A stretch of 23,813 nt of DNA, from contig JAGGSY010000062.1 of the NCBI GenBank assembly GCA_021158845.1, positions 1 to 23,813 of the forward strand, in the 5' to 3' direction. Source of the DNA: Caldisericia bacterium. Lineage in GTDB: Bacteria; Caldisericota; Caldisericia; B22-G15. Under the pieces are notes generated by a model, which ran no database searches, was not told the DNA's origin, and saw only the letters and a program-made list of their open reading frames with translations. The position numbers and the translations under genes were made by a program. Position 1 is the stretch's first letter. Each line of letters begins with the position of its first letter. Shown here in pieces: positions 23,291 through 23,813 of the stretch.

Positions 23291-23321
23291 ATGAAAATAT
23301 TTCTCACCTCGTCCTTTAAAA

Positions 23322-23330
23322 TGCTATAAT
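23322..23330 (+). promoter_or_regulatory. Extended -10 promoter, leaderless start of the DUF2229 gene
   Basis: TGCTATAAT (TATAAT = 23325-23330) is followed by exactly six bases and then GTG 23337, putting the expected transcription start on the first base of the start codon. A weak -35, TTCTCA, lies at 23301-23306. No Shine-Dalgarno is present. The layout is the same as at pilB. Confidence 0.5.
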
Positions 23331-23336
23331 ATAATT

Positions 23337-23813
23337 GTGAGAGAGAAAACTATAGGTATTGCAAGAGGTTTATATTATTATATGTATTATCCTATGTGGA
23401 AGAAGTTCTTTTTGGAACTTGGAACAAAAGTTATTGTTTCACCACCAACAAATAAAAGAATAATGGATCTTGGAGTCGCTTATTCAGTTGATGATATTTG
23501 CATTTCAGTAAAGGTTTATCATGGACACGTAAAGTATCTTCTGGATAGAAATGTTGATTTTATCTTTGTACCAAGAATCGTAAGTGAAGAAAAGCACAAG
23601 GAGAATTGTCCTAAACTTCTTTCACTTCCAGATTTAATAAGGGATACATTCAATATAGAGGAATCACGAATTCTTTCTCCAGAACTCTACTTTAACTGGA
23701 ATAGGGCTAAAACCGAGGAAGAGATGTTTAAGATTGGGGTGTTATTATCGAACAAGACCAGGAAGGAAATAAAATCTATCATAAGGAAGTCCCTCGCTTT
23801 TCAAAAAACATAT
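23337..23813 (+). CDS. DUF2229 protein (acyl-CoA dehydratase activase-related), 5' part
   Basis: 159 codons are open to the window end, with no stop. The frame starts with GTG and reads REKTIGIARGLYYYMYYPMW, then ELGTKVIVSPPTNKRIMDLG, DDICISVKVYHGHVKYLLDR, VDFIFVPRIVS and LLSLPDLIRDTF. These match the DUF2229 family: conserved IGIPRAL-YYYPLW, SPPT, CxPVKVxHGH and IFIPR patterns with a Cys in the DDIC segment. Such proteins accompany or are fused to the (R)-2-hydroxyacyl-CoA dehydratase activase/BcrAD ATPases of anaerobes and may hold an Fe-S cluster. The exact function is unknown. The start is chosen because the homology begins at once and an upstream -10 box fits leaderless initiation. Confidence 0.8.
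   Translation, partial: MREKTIGIARGLYYYMYYPMWKKFFLELGTKVIVSPPTNKRIMDLGVAYSVDDICISVKVYHGHVKYLLDRNVDFIFVPRIVSEEKHKENCPKLLSLPDLIRDTFNIEESRILSPELYFNWNRAKTEEEMFKIGVLLSNKTRKEIKSIIRKSLAFQKTY

Overview
The window is AT-rich bacterial DNA (by eye, upper-30s percent GC). It uses AGA/AGG for Arg and ATA for Ile heavily, has very tight gene packing and many 4-bp stop/start overlaps, and has a lipoprotein, type IV pili and anaerobe-type enzymes. This suggests a low-GC, probably thermophilic, fermentative or anaerobic deep-branching bacterium. The sequence alone does not fix the phylum. The alaS-ruvX-mltG-udk order is known from Firmicutes-like genomes, but nothing here is diagnostic. There are no rRNA, tRNA, CRISPR or mobile elements.

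Layout. (1) 60-899 (+): a DUF4388/PATAN protein whose stop codon interlocks with that of a convergent pilin gene. (2) 10673 down to 894 (-): a long housekeeping-to-pilus run: alaS, ruvX, mltG, udk, a DUF4911-like small protein, a YqeG-like HAD phosphatase, then pilB, pilT, pilC and a type IV pilin/pseudopilin. pilB has its own apparent leaderless promoter. (3) 10769-13069 (+): a long, divergent transketolase-family ThDP enzyme, divergent from alaS and closed by a strong terminator. (4) 18324 down to 13104 (-): a TrpF-like barrel protein, a PfkB-family sugar/nucleoside kinase and a three-subunit molybdenum hydroxylase (FAD, 2Fe-2S and Mo subunits). (5) 18437-23274 (+), divergent from block 4: a complete BMP/PnrA-type nucleoside ABC importer (lipoprotein, double ATPase, two permeases). 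(6) 23337 to the end (+): the first 159 codons of a DUF2229 (acyl-CoA dehydratase activase-related) protein.

How they fit. Blocks 4 and 5 share a 112-bp divergent promoter region whose two TTGACA -35 boxes form a 7-bp perfect inverted repeat. The simplest reading is one regulon that imports a purine nucleoside, purine base or related N-heterocycle, hydroxylates the ring with the molybdoenzyme, and phosphorylates and rearranges the sugar part with the PfkB kinase and TrpF-like protein. The TrpF-like protein lacks the catalytic Cys and the substrate-binding Arg of phosphoribosylanthranilate isomerase, so a different reaction is likely. This locus is the best candidate here for an undescribed pathway.

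Promoters in this genome appear to favour an extended -10 box (TGN-TATAAT). At two genes (pilB and the DUF2229 gene) this box sits exactly 6 bp before the start codon with no Shine-Dalgarno, as expected for leaderless mRNA. The TrpF-like gene is close to leaderless too.
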